A stretch of 23,332 nucleotides of DNA from Methanomassiliicoccales archaeon. GTDB lineage: Archaea > Thermoplasmatota > Thermoplasmata > Methanomassiliicoccales > UBA472. Under the pieces are notes generated by a model. It saw only the letters and a list, made by a program, of their open reading frames with translations, did no database searches and was not told the DNA's origin. Each line of letters opens with the position of its first letter. Position 1 is the first letter of the stretch. Of this stretch, positions 14,641-21,838 are shown one piece after another. The position numbers and the translations under genes are program-made. Location: positions 1 to 23,332 of the forward strand of contig JAJRAL010000044.1 of NCBI GenBank assembly GCA_028679935.1, in the 5' to 3' direction.

Positions 14641-15927
14641 ATGGAGTGCTCGCTCCACTGTTCTCTCGCGACGGCCGACGGCTCCAGGAAGGAGACCATC
14701 GAAGCCACCGCAGTACTTGAGGATGAATCGCTCCGCCTTCTGGGCCAAGCTGGACGGGAAGAGACTATCGATCTTAGGCAGATTGCCGGCATCGAGGCCC
14801 GGGACCGTTCGATCCGGCTCACGATGGGCGACGGAAGTGGTCTGGTCCTGGACCGGCTCACGGGAAGGCAGGACGAGCTGCTCAAGGGCATCTGCAAGAA
14901 GAAGAACGCTTTGGCCCTCCAGGACCTCCTCTCTGGCGAGATACAGCGGATGCGGGAGGTAGACGGGGAAATCAGAAGGCCCTCGCCCGCCGGCGCTCCC
15001 GGGGCCCTTGAGAAGTGTGAGCTGAGAGTCTACCGCGATGGCATCATCGTCATCCCGGAGAGGAGCGAGTTGCTGAGGCTGCCGGTATCGAGATTGGCTT
15101 CGGTCGGAGTCGAGAAGTACAGCTTGGCCATCCGCCTCGACGACGGCAGGTGCGTGGCGATCTCAAAGCTGGGAAGGGAGCTCGAACCAACGAGAAAGGC
15201 CATAGCCGACTCCTTGGCCGATTGCCGTCTCCGCTCTCTGGCGCTTCTCAGAGATCTTCTGAGCGAGTCCACAACGGCCGAGCTCGAGCCATGGGCGAGA
15301 GCGACCGCCAATGGAAAGGTGGTCAAGCTGGCGGACCTTGAGGCTGGCCTCACCGGAGCGACGGGGGCGATAGGACACCGCCTTGAAGATGCAGGACTTG
15401 GCGAGCAGTGCCGTCACCTCTCCTTGATCGGATCGGGCGAGAAGAGCAGGGTGGGATTGAGAAGGCGGGTCAGAGGAAGGGATTCGACCGACGACATCTG
15501 GACCCTTGTGCCGATCGTTTCGACTTGCGACGGCAAAGCCGGCAACGCCATCGCCTTGGAAGGAACGGACGAGGCCCAACCGACCCATGCCACGTACTTC
15601 TTCCGAATAGTCTCACGCGAATCCTTCAGGTCATCTGGAGGCGTAATTGACGAATCGGACCTTGAGAGGGCGATGGACGCGACGGGCCGGGCGCTGGAAT
15701 CGATCGACTTCAGGCGCGAACCCTTCGCCTTGACCGAAGAAGAGCTGGCCCATCCGGAGAGAGCCAACCTTCGTCACATCCTCAACCTCGTCCCCGGGCT
15801 CAGGGAGCTGAGGCAGCGGTTCATAGGCAGGGTCGTGCATTCGTCCCTGGAAAGATGGGCGGAGAGGACGGAGGAGCTGCTGAGGTTCAACGTCTCGGCG
15901 CTCCGCGACGACGAAATCCTCGCCTAG
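14641..15927 (+). CDS. Unknown 428-aa protein with two repeated beta-rich domains
   Basis: I do not recognise this protein. Two similar N-terminal segments, about residues 5-85 and 112-190, each show alternating beta strands, a D/E-rich turn and a closing helix: ETIDLRQIAGIEARDRSIRLTMGDGSGL versus LLRLPVSRLASVGVEKYSLAIRLDDG. This pattern resembles PH-like domains (inference by eye). A middle region (about 215-330) contains VGLRRRVRGRDSTDDIWTLVP and ATYFFRIVSRES, and the C-terminal 100 residues are helical (RHILNLVPGLRELRQRFIG). There is no signal peptide or membrane segment. ATG 14641 is preferred; a TTG four codons upstream is possible. The gene lies between korB and korC. Confidence 0.8.
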   Translation: MECSLHCSLATADGSRKETIEATAVLEDESLRLLGQAGREETIDLRQIAGIEARDRSIRLTMGDGSGLVLDRLTGRQDELLKGICKKKNALALQDLLSGEIQRMREVDGEIRRPSPAGAPGALEKCELRVYRDGIIVIPERSELLRLPVSRLASVGVEKYSLAIRLDDGRCVAISKLGRELEPTRKAIADSLADCRLRSLALLRDLLSESTTAELEPWARATANGKVVKLADLEAGLTGATGAIGHRLEDAGLGEQCRHLSLIGSGEKSRVGLRRRVRGRDSTDDIWTLVPIVSTCDGKAGNAIALEGTDEAQPTHATYFFRIVSRESFRSSGGVIDESDLERAMDATGRALESIDFRREPFALTEEELAHPERANLRHILNLVPGLRELRQRFIGRVVHSSLERWAERTEELLRFNVSALRDDEILA

Positions 15928-15952
15928 GCGCAGCGAGTCTGAAGGGAGTCGG

Positions 15953-16441
15953 ATGAGGTACACTCAAGGCAAGCAGGGCAGGGTCTTCGTCGTGAGAATG
16001 GAGGACGGCGAGGTGCTGCACGAGGTGCTGGAGGATTTTGCGGAGGAGCGCCGTATCGCCAATGCGGTCGTCTGGGCCATCGGTGCCGCGGACCAAGGAA
16101 GCAGGCTCGTAGTCGGCCCTAAGGACAGGAACGCGAGACCGATCGACCCGATGGAGCACAAAATCGAGGACGTTCACGAGTTCGCTGGCGTCGGGACCAT
16201 ATTCCCGAACGAGGACGGGAAGCCAGTGCTCCATATGCATGCCGCTCTAGGGAGGAAGGGCGACACCGCCACCGGATGCGTCAGGCGCGGCGTCAAGGTC
16301 TGGAAAATCATGGAGGTCGTGGTCGAGGAGATCGTGGGGGTCCAGGCGGTACGAGAGGTGGATTCCTCCCTAGGATTCGAGCTGCTCAGCCCACGGATGC
16401 CAAAGATGACCGACCTATCGACGGGGCAGCACTCGAGATGA
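15953..16441 (+). CDS. PPC (DUF296) domain protein
   Basis: This 162-aa protein matches the PPC/DUF296 family, the domain that accompanies AT-hooks in plants but stands alone in prokaryotes, where it forms trimers. The signature HMHAALGRKG (H94, H96) is followed by TGCVRRGVKVWKIMEVVVEEI. Archaeal members commonly carry this G-C pair where bacterial ones have a third His. No AT-hook is seen. Residues about 140-162 form a polar tail. The biological role of stand-alone PPC proteins is unsettled; DNA or metal binding is suggested. It starts 25 bp after the unknown 428-aa gene and is probably co-transcribed with it. It is convergent with the histidine kinase, 49 bp away. Confidence 0.88.
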   Translation: MRYTQGKQGRVFVVRMEDGEVLHEVLEDFAEERRIANAVVWAIGAADQGSRLVVGPKDRNARPIDPMEHKIEDVHEFAGVGTIFPNEDGKPVLHMHAALGRKGDTATGCVRRGVKVWKIMEVVVEEIVGVQAVREVDSSLGFELLSPRMPKMTDLSTGQHSR

Positions 16442-16490
16442 AACGGAGAAGGGCGAGGTCCGACCGGCTCGATTGAATAGATACCGGGCA

Positions 16491-18263
16491 TCAGACAGGA
16501 TGCGACGCTTCTTCGACCAACGGGAAGCCTAGAACGAAGACGGCGCCGCGGGGATTGTTGTCGTTCACTCTGATCGAGCCGCCGTACCGCTGCATTGTCT
16601 TTCGAACCAGGAAGAGCCCGAAGCCAGAGCCGGCGTTCGCTCCGTAACTGAACCCCTCCTCGAAGATCTTCTTCTTGATTGCGGCGGGGATGCCGGTCCC
16701 ATTGTCGGCGATGCTCAGGTACCATCGGTCCTCGGAACTCTTGATGTCGGCGGTTATCTTCGTCGCCTGCCCGTGGACTATGGCGTTCCGAACGATGTTG
16801 TCTATCGCGGACACGAGCGCCGAGTCGGCGAGCACCGTCGCGTCGCCCTTGACCTCGAAGTCGATCATGTAGCCCTTGCAGACCCTCTCCACGGCATGCC
16901 TCAGGCTGCTCGGCACCAGCGCGCCTCCCGCCAGCGCCATCACCTCCAGCTCCTTCATTCGCTTGATCAGCTCGGTGCTGCGGTTGACCGCCTTGGACGC
17001 GCTTCCTAGGTACTTCTCCTGCCTCGTCCGCTCGTACATGTCTAGCGAGCCGGAGAGCACCGTCAGCTCGTTGAGGGTGTCGTGCCTGAGGATCCCGTTG
17101 ATCAGCCTGAGGGCCTCGTTCATCTGCATCAGCCTCGATTCGATGCGCTTCCTCTCGGTGATGTCGGAGGCGACCGCCATGATGCTGACCATCTTGCCCT
17201 CGGCGTCGAGGATCGGGGCCGTGGATATGCTGATCGTGATGTCGCTTCCGCCGGGGCCGGGCTGGTCCACCTCCACTTCGTTCAGTCTCTCTCCCTTTAG
17301 GATTCTATCCTTGAGATGGGACAGCCCGGGAGATTGGTCGAAGACGGACGGGCCGGGTGCGGCTGGATCGTAATCCCTCCAACCGAAGACCCTCTCAGCG
17401 GCCGGATTCCAGGTGGCGACGGAGCCGTCGGGACTGAGAGTGAGGATGGCGAGAGGGGAAGCCTCGATTATCGCGCGCAGCTTCCCGCCCGCTTTCCAAA
17501 GCATGTCTTCCGCCTGCTTGCGGACGGTAATGTCGCGAAGGGTCGAGTAGCCGGTGAGCCTCCCGCGGACCTTCAGCGTCCCGGAGAATGCCTCAACGTT
17601 GATCAGGCGGCCATCGAGCGCCTTGAACTCTGTGGAGGTCTTTGTCCCCCGTTCCAGGACGGCGTGCCTCTTCCCTTCCTTCCCGGTTGGAAGAGGCAGA
17701 CCGAGATCGTGCGTGGTCAATCTCAGCAGCACCTCCCTATCGGCCCCGAACAGGTCGCAGGCCGCACCGTTCACGTCCTCGAGCCGACCGGTCTCGCGGT
17801 TGAAGAGGATCATGGCCTCGACGTTGTCCTTGAAGAGCTTCTCGTAAATCTCCTCCGACTCCTTCACCGAATCCATGGCCCTCCTCTCAGCCACCGAGCG
17901 CATGACCATGTTGCGCAGCTCGGCGAACTGGGCCTTCGGCTCGCCACCCTTCTGCAGGTAGAAGTCGGCGCCGTTGTTGAGGGCGTCGATTGCGATGTCC
18001 TCTCTCCCCTTCCCGGTGAAGAGGATGAACGGCGTATCACGACCCTGCAATCGGAGCGTCTTGAGGAATTGGATGCCATCCGCGTCGGGCATCTGGTAGT
18101 CGCATACGATGACGTCGTACTTGTTGGTCTCAACGAGGACGAGGGCGTCGAGGGGGGATGACGTGGTCTCGACCTGCATCTCCTCGTCGTGCTCGAGGAA
18201 CGCCTTCGCCAAGTCCAGCAAGTTCGGGTCATCGTCGATTATCAGGGCTGATACGGTAGGCAT
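16491..18263 (-). CDS. REC-PAS-PAS hybrid histidine kinase
   Basis: This 590-aa soluble sensor has an N-terminal receiver domain (acidic D10-D12, phospho-acceptor D55 in VIVCDYQMP, T83, K105). Two PAS domains follow (about 135-250 and 258-372, each ending in DIT.RK). The histidine-containing segment is ILRHDTLNELTVL, with H394 as likely phospho-acceptor, and the C-terminal HATPase has an N-box at N493, G1 DNGTG (520-524) and G2 GSGFGL (545-550). The RHDxLN form is common in euryarchaeal kinases. There are no membrane helices, so the signal is cytoplasmic or arrives by phosphotransfer to the REC domain. No separate output regulator is adjacent. It has its own TATA-like AAATAAAG 33 nt before the ATG. 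Confidence 0.94.
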   Translation of the reverse strand: MPTVSALIIDDDPNLLDLAKAFLEHDEEMQVETTSSPLDALVLVETNKYDVIVCDYQMPDADGIQFLKTLRLQGRDTPFILFTGKGREDIAIDALNNGADFYLQKGGEPKAQFAELRNMVMRSVAERRAMDSVKESEEIYEKLFKDNVEAMILFNRETGRLEDVNGAACDLFGADREVLLRLTTHDLGLPLPTGKEGKRHAVLERGTKTSTEFKALDGRLINVEAFSGTLKVRGRLTGYSTLRDITVRKQAEDMLWKAGGKLRAIIEASPLAILTLSPDGSVATWNPAAERVFGWRDYDPAAPGPSVFDQSPGLSHLKDRILKGERLNEVEVDQPGPGGSDITISISTAPILDAEGKMVSIMAVASDITERKRIESRLMQMNEALRLINGILRHDTLNELTVLSGSLDMYERTRQEKYLGSASKAVNRSTELIKRMKELEVMALAGGALVPSSLRHAVERVCKGYMIDFEVKGDATVLADSALVSAIDNIVRNAIVHGQATKITADIKSSEDRWYLSIADNGTGIPAAIKKKIFEEGFSYGANAGSGFGLFLVRKTMQRYGGSIRVNDNNPRGAVFVLGFPLVEEASHPV

Positions 18264-18292
18264 TGACGGGTATTTGACAGCGCTTTCACACG

Positions 18293-18300
18293 CTTTATTT
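18293..18300 (-). promoter_or_regulatory. TATA box for the histidine kinase gene
   Basis: The minus strand reads AAATAAAG centred about 33 nt before ATG 18263, giving a leader of only a few bases. Confidence 0.45.
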
Positions 18301-18360
18301 CTGCCGCCTTGACACGCCCTTCAGGCCGAAGCGATTCTCTCTGCGCTTGAGCCGATAGTC

Positions 18361-18366
18361 TTTATT
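18361..18366 (+). promoter_or_regulatory. TATA-like box for korC-acdB-mptD
   Basis: TTTATT is centred about 39 nt before the korC TTG start, implying a leader near 12 nt. It gives korC a promoter separate from korDAB. Confidence 0.4.
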
Positions 18367-18401
18367 GGCACGCCACGCAATCTGAGGCTTGGGTCGAGCG
18401 C

Positions 18402-18956
18402 TTGAGGTCGTCTGTCAGGTTCGCGGGAATGGGTGGACAGGGCATCATCTTCGCTGGCGTCGTGTTCGCCCAGGCAGTCTCGCTCTACGACCATCGCGAA
18501 GGAAGATCGTACAATGCGATCCAGACCCAATCGTACGGTCCGGCGGCACGAGGCGAGTCGTCGAAGTGCGACGTGGCGATCTCGGATGAGCCCTCTTTCT
18601 ACCCGTTCGTGGAGAAGCCTGACTTCCTGGTCGTCATGTCACAGCCGGCATATCAGAAGTACGTCGGAGAGGCATTGCCTTCCACCGTCGTTGTCCTGGA
18701 GGAGGACGCGGTCGAGGACCGCCCGGACCTGACCTACTACGAGGTCCCAGCATTGCGAAAGGCGAGCGAGCTGGGTAGCAAAGACGCGGCGAACATGGTC
18801 ATGCTCGGCGCGTTCGTGGCGGTCTCCGGGCTGGTCGACGAAGAAGCGGTTTCGAAGGCAATATCGGAGGCCAGTTCATTGAGCGCCAAAGAAGCGAACG
18901 AGAAGGCCTACCGGGAAGGACTGTTCCTCGGCCATGCTCAACTATACCAGGACTGA
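18402..18956 (+). CDS. korC: 2-oxoglutarate:ferredoxin oxidoreductase, gamma subunit
   Basis: This 184-aa subunit completes the KorDABC enzyme. It starts with the nucleotide-like loop FAGMGGQGIIFAGVVFA and carries IQTQSYGPAARGESSKCDVAIS, the signature of gamma subunits of 2-oxoacid:ferredoxin oxidoreductases. It also has PDFLVVMSQPAYQKY and VMLGAFVA. The length is typical. The start is a TTG at 18402, the only start codon fitting the conserved N-terminus; there is no ATG before the glycine-rich loop. It is separated from korDAB by 3.8 kb and three genes, and leads into acdB, 58 bp from its stop to the acdB start chosen here. Confidence 0.93.
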   Translation: MRSSVRFAGMGGQGIIFAGVVFAQAVSLYDHREGRSYNAIQTQSYGPAARGESSKCDVAISDEPSFYPFVEKPDFLVVMSQPAYQKYVGEALPSTVVVLEEDAVEDRPDLTYYEVPALRKASELGSKDAANMVMLGAFVAVSGLVDEEAVSKAISEASSLSAKEANEKAYREGLFLGHAQLYQD

Positions 18957-18990
18957 GCAACGAAAGAGGACAAGTTCTAAGACCGGCAGG

Positions 18991-18996
18991 GGAGGT
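18991..18996 (+). promoter_or_regulatory. Possible ribosome-binding site upstream of acdB
   Basis: GGAGGT lies 18 nt before GTG 19015, longer than usual spacing, and no better in-frame start lies closer. It shows that translation signals here are imperfect. Confidence 0.25.
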
Positions 18997-19014
18997 ATCC
19001 GGAACGGTGTTCAC

Positions 19015-19665
19015 GTGGACCTAGACGCGATTCGCTCCTCGGGGAGGATGGTGCTGACCGAGGCCGAGGTCAAGACGCTGCTCAGGGAGAAGGGCATCGC
19101 AACGACATCGTTCGTTACGCCTACCAGGGAGGAACTGGATTCCCTCGATATCCATTTCCCGGTGGCGGTGAAGGTCTGTTCGGCGGACATCATGCACAAG
19201 AGCGACGTCGGGGGCGTCTACCTCAATGTCCACGACCGGAGGGAGATGGTCGAGAGCTACGAGGAGATCAAGTCCCGGTTCCCCGAGGCGGAAGTGCTGG
19301 TCGAGCCTATGGTGGCCAAGGGCTTCGAGGTCATCGTCGGGGTGGCGGACGATCCGACATTCGGACAGTGCATCATGTTCGGGAGCGGGGGTGTGCTCGC
19401 CAATCTCATCCAGGATGTCTCCTTCAGAAAGACGCCGATCGCGAGGGAGGACGCCCTGGAGATGATAGCGGAGACGAAGGCGAGGAGCGTCTTCGAGGGG
19501 GTCCGAGGGATGAAGGCAGAACTTGTCTCGGCGGTAGACATGCTCCTTCGAGTCTCCGATCTCGCGACAGAAATGGATGGCAGGTTGGACCAGCTCGACC
19601 TGAACCCGGTTGTTCTGGGCGCCGAGGGTTGCATCGCGGTCGACGCGAAGATGATCCTGAAGTGA
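19015..19665 (+). CDS. acdB: ADP-forming acyl-CoA synthetase, beta (ATP-grasp) subunit
   Basis: From GTG 19015 this is a 216-aa protein of the ATP-grasp type found as the beta subunit of archaeal ADP-forming acetyl/acyl-CoA synthetases. These enzymes convert acyl-CoA, ADP and phosphate to free acid, CoA and ATP. Visible signatures are TEAEVKTLLREKGI, FPVAVKVCSADIMHKSDVGGVYLNV, GFEVIVGVADDPTFGQCIMFGSGGV, DVSFRKTPI and the terminal LDLNPVVL with AVDAKMIL. The Pyrococcus beta subunit starts just before the same segment, so 19015 is preferred over ATG 18934, which overlaps korC. No alpha (CoA-binding) subunit is in the window. Placed after korC, it probably turns the Kor product, perhaps succinyl-CoA, into ATP (inference). 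Confidence 0.9.
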   Translation: MDLDAIRSSGRMVLTEAEVKTLLREKGIATTSFVTPTREELDSLDIHFPVAVKVCSADIMHKSDVGGVYLNVHDRREMVESYEEIKSRFPEAEVLVEPMVAKGFEVIVGVADDPTFGQCIMFGSGGVLANLIQDVSFRKTPIAREDALEMIAETKARSVFEGVRGMKAELVSAVDMLLRVSDLATEMDGRLDQLDLNPVVLGAEGCIAVDAKMILK

Positions 19666-19676
19666 GGGGGTAGAGG

Positions 19677-20066
19677 ATGCCGAGCAAGAGGGAAGAGCAG
19701 GCGGCCAGGTACTTCAACTGCACACTAAGGGAGAGAGCGGTCTTCGAGGCGGGTATCAAGCTCGGGACGATCTATCACCAATTCGTCGGCACGCCGTTGT
19801 CGACGGCGAACGTCGACAGCCTAGAGAAGGCGATGGAGGACGGCGTCAGGGTGCAGCCGTTCGTGGAGGACGTGAGGATCCGGATCGACCGGACGGCGAT
19901 GAGGAAGAAGAAGGACGCCTTCGATTATCAGACCCTTACCGGCAACATGCTCGACGTGAAGCTCTGCATTCGCATCGAGGGGACACGAGTCAGGACCGAG
20001 ATGCGCTACATCCCAGAATTGCATTATCCGCTCATGTTCGTGCGCGAGGTGTCCGACGTAGATTGA
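19677..20066 (+). CDS. mptD: Dihydroneopterin aldolase, MptD/DUF372 family
   Basis: This 129-aa protein matches archaeal MptD, which cleaves 7,8-dihydroneopterin to 6-hydroxymethyl-7,8-dihydropterin and glycolaldehyde on the way to methanopterin or folate-type C1 carriers. The family core RERAVFEAGIKLGTIYHQFVGTP (positions 18-40) and QPFVEDVRIRI are clear. E24, H34 and Q60 correspond to residues E25, H35 and Q61 studied in the Methanocaldococcus enzyme (from memory). It is unrelated to bacterial FolB. It starts 11 bp after acdB with a purine-rich GGGGGTAGAGG before the ATG, so it is likely in the korC-acdB operon, though the pathways differ. Confidence 0.9.
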   Translation: MPSKREEQAARYFNCTLRERAVFEAGIKLGTIYHQFVGTPLSTANVDSLEKAMEDGVRVQPFVEDVRIRIDRTAMRKKKDAFDYQTLTGNMLDVKLCIRIEGTRVRTEMRYIPELHYPLMFVREVSDVD

Positions 20067-20156
20067 GCGTCCACCCGAGCGCTAGCCAGAGCGCGCACCT
20101 GTGGACAAAGGTAGTTAAGGAAGAAATCCCATTACGCTTGTCCATTGGATTGTCAG

Positions 20157-20187
20157 GAGGAGCTATCTGACAGCTGTAACGCTCCTC
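20157..20187 (+). promoter_or_regulatory. Stem-loop in the leader of the THEP1 gene
   Basis: GAGGAGC (20157-20163) and GCTCCTC (20181-20187) form a perfect 7-bp stem with a 17-nt loop that contains the 8-bp palindrome ACAGCTGT (20170-20177). It ends just before GGTGGGA, the likely ribosome-binding site, 11 nt before the start codon. It could influence translation of the THEP1-trm1 pair; no riboswitch class is recognised. Confidence 0.35.
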
Positions 20188-20198
20188 GGTGGGAATGC

Positions 20199-20741
20199 AT
20201 GAATAACATCAAAATCGGGATCACAGGCTTGCCCGGGGCTGGAAAGACCCACGCCCTCCTCAAGGTCATCGAGATGCTCGAGTCCGAAGAGGTCAAGGTG
20301 GGCGGGATGATCACCGAACCGATCGTTGAGGACGGTCGCCGAATGGGGTTCTCTGTGATGGACTGGCGGACGAAGCAGAAGTCGGTCCTGGCTCACGTCG
20401 ACATACAAAGCAAGTTCATGGTCGGGAAGTTCGGGGTCGATCTCACCGTTCTCGAGACGGTCGGCGTCGCCGCGCTGATGAAGGCGTGCGAGGAGTCAGA
20501 CGTCATCGTGATCGATGAAGTGGGAAAGATGGAGGTGGAAAGCGAGAAGTTCGTGGGGGCGGTCAAGTTCGCCCTGGACGTGGAGAAACCGATGCTCCTC
20601 ACCCTGCATAAGAAATCCCGCAACCCGCTCCTCCAGGATATCAGGCGGCGGGACGATGTTCGAATTCTTGAAGTCACGCCGATAAACCGAAACCTCCTTC
20701 CCTATAAGATCATGAAGCTCATGAAGGGAGAGCTTCTCTGA
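20199..20741 (+). CDS. Nucleoside-triphosphatase, THEP1 family
   Basis: This 180-aa P-loop NTPase matches the THEP1 family, which hydrolyses nucleoside triphosphates in vitro and is close to an AAA+ fold. The Walker A motif is GLPGAGKT (residues 10-17), and Walker B is VIVIDEVGKME with D106 and E107. The family segments VGGMITEPIVEDGRRMGFSV and LLTLHKKSRNPLLQDIRRR are present. ATG 20199 is chosen because the P-loop strand begins right after it; an in-frame TTG at 20145 would add 18 unrelated residues across a stem-loop. trm1 follows after 2 bp, so the pair is co-transcribed. The cellular role of THEP1 is unknown. Confidence 0.93.
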   Translation: MNNIKIGITGLPGAGKTHALLKVIEMLESEEVKVGGMITEPIVEDGRRMGFSVMDWRTKQKSVLAHVDIQSKFMVGKFGVDLTVLETVGVAALMKACEESDVIVIDEVGKMEVESEKFVGAVKFALDVEKPMLLTLHKKSRNPLLQDIRRRDDVRILEVTPINRNLLPYKIMKLMKGELL

Positions 20742-20743
20742 CC

Positions 20744-21838
20744 ATGCTCCCGGATTCCGTCGAGGCGATGGAAGGAAGGACGCGACTTCTCCTTCCCAAG
20801 GTCCATTCCGAAAAGGGTCCCGGAAAAAGAATGGGGCACGTCTTCTTCAATTCCCAGATGGCGTTCAATCGAGATGTCTCGGTGATGTTCGCGAGGGCGG
20901 TCGGCCTCCGAGGCAAGAAGCTCCTTGACGCGATGGCCGGCACTGGGGCGAGGGGACTGAGAATCGCGAACGAGGCAGGTCCTGGCTTCGAGACCGTCCT
21001 CAACGACAAGGACCAGAGAACGACGCCGTACATCGAGGCGAACATCGAACTCAACTCGCTGGCGAACTGCCGCGCCGAGAACCGTGACCTGCGATGTCTT
21101 CTCGCATCCGAGGTCTTTGACTACGTCGACCTCGATCCTTTCGGTAGCCCAGTGCCGTTCGTCCAGGCGAGCCTCCAAGGCTTGAAGAGAAGGGGGATCC
21201 TCGCGATAACCGCCACCGACACCGCCCCTCTGGCCGGGACCCACGCGAAGAAGTGCGTCCGGAGATACATGGCCAGACCGTCGCGCGGACCGATCGGCCA
21301 CGAGGTTGGCCTAAGGATACTGATCGGCTACCTTGTCCGGGAAGCGGCGCAGCTGGACCGCGGCCTCAACCCGATTCTCTGCTTCTACGCTGACCACTAC
21401 TTCCGCTGCTACCTGCTCGCGAAGGAGGGGGCGGCGGAGGCAGACGAGTCGCTTGCCCACCTCGGACGGCTGACGCTCGACGAGGAGACGAGGGGGCGGG
21501 CGTTCTCGCTCGACGCCAAGGAGGGTGCCGGTCCCCTATGGGGAGGCGACCTCTACGACCGCGAGCTGCTGGACCGGATGGAGGTGACCGAGGGACTCCA
21601 ACACGTGGACCGCTGCGCGAAGTACCTCAAGACCTGGCGCGAGGAGCTCGAGATTCCCTACTTCTACGAGAACAACGAGCTGGCATCGCTGCTCAAACAA
21701 TCCCCGCCGATCCTGGAGGGGGTCATCTCGAAGCTTAGGGAGAGCGGCCGGGCATCGAGGACACACTTCTCCCCGACCGGGTTCAAGACCGACGTGGCGT
21801 TCGAGGATGTTCTCCGCATCTACCGAGACATGGCCTGA
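20744..21838 (+). CDS. trm1: tRNA (guanine(26)-N2)-dimethyltransferase
   Basis: This 364-aa enzyme uses S-adenosylmethionine to dimethylate G26 of tRNA. Visible features are the N-terminal VFFNSQMAFNRDVSVMF, the SAM-binding motif LLDAMAGTGARGLRIA (about 60-75), LNDKD (motif II region), and the hallmark DLDPFGSPVPF at 129-139. FFRCYLLAKEG-type C-terminal features (YADHYFRCYLLAKEG) and the final SPTGFKTDVAFEDVL complete the Trm1 C-terminal domain. The length is normal for archaeal Trm1, so the last codons are intact. The 3' end overlaps the antisense TnpB reading frame by 56 bp. It starts 2 bp after the THEP1 gene. Confidence 0.96.
   Translation: MLPDSVEAMEGRTRLLLPKVHSEKGPGKRMGHVFFNSQMAFNRDVSVMFARAVGLRGKKLLDAMAGTGARGLRIANEAGPGFETVLNDKDQRTTPYIEANIELNSLANCRAENRDLRCLLASEVFDYVDLDPFGSPVPFVQASLQGLKRRGILAITATDTAPLAGTHAKKCVRRYMARPSRGPIGHEVGLRILIGYLVREAAQLDRGLNPILCFYADHYFRCYLLAKEGAAEADESLAHLGRLTLDEETRGRAFSLDAKEGAGPLWGGDLYDRELLDRMEVTEGLQHVDRCAKYLKTWREELEIPYFYENNELASLLKQSPPILEGVISKLRESGRASRTHFSPTGFKTDVAFEDVLRIYRDMA

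Noticed and set aside
17316..18161. 281-residue plus-strand frame
   Set aside because: Lies within the histidine kinase gene on the opposite strand; no motif, and the kinase domains are complete in the other frame.
18934..19014. N-terminal extension of acdB from ATG 18934
   Set aside because: The added 27 residues are polar, unlike the family, and overlap korC. Kept only as an alternative start.
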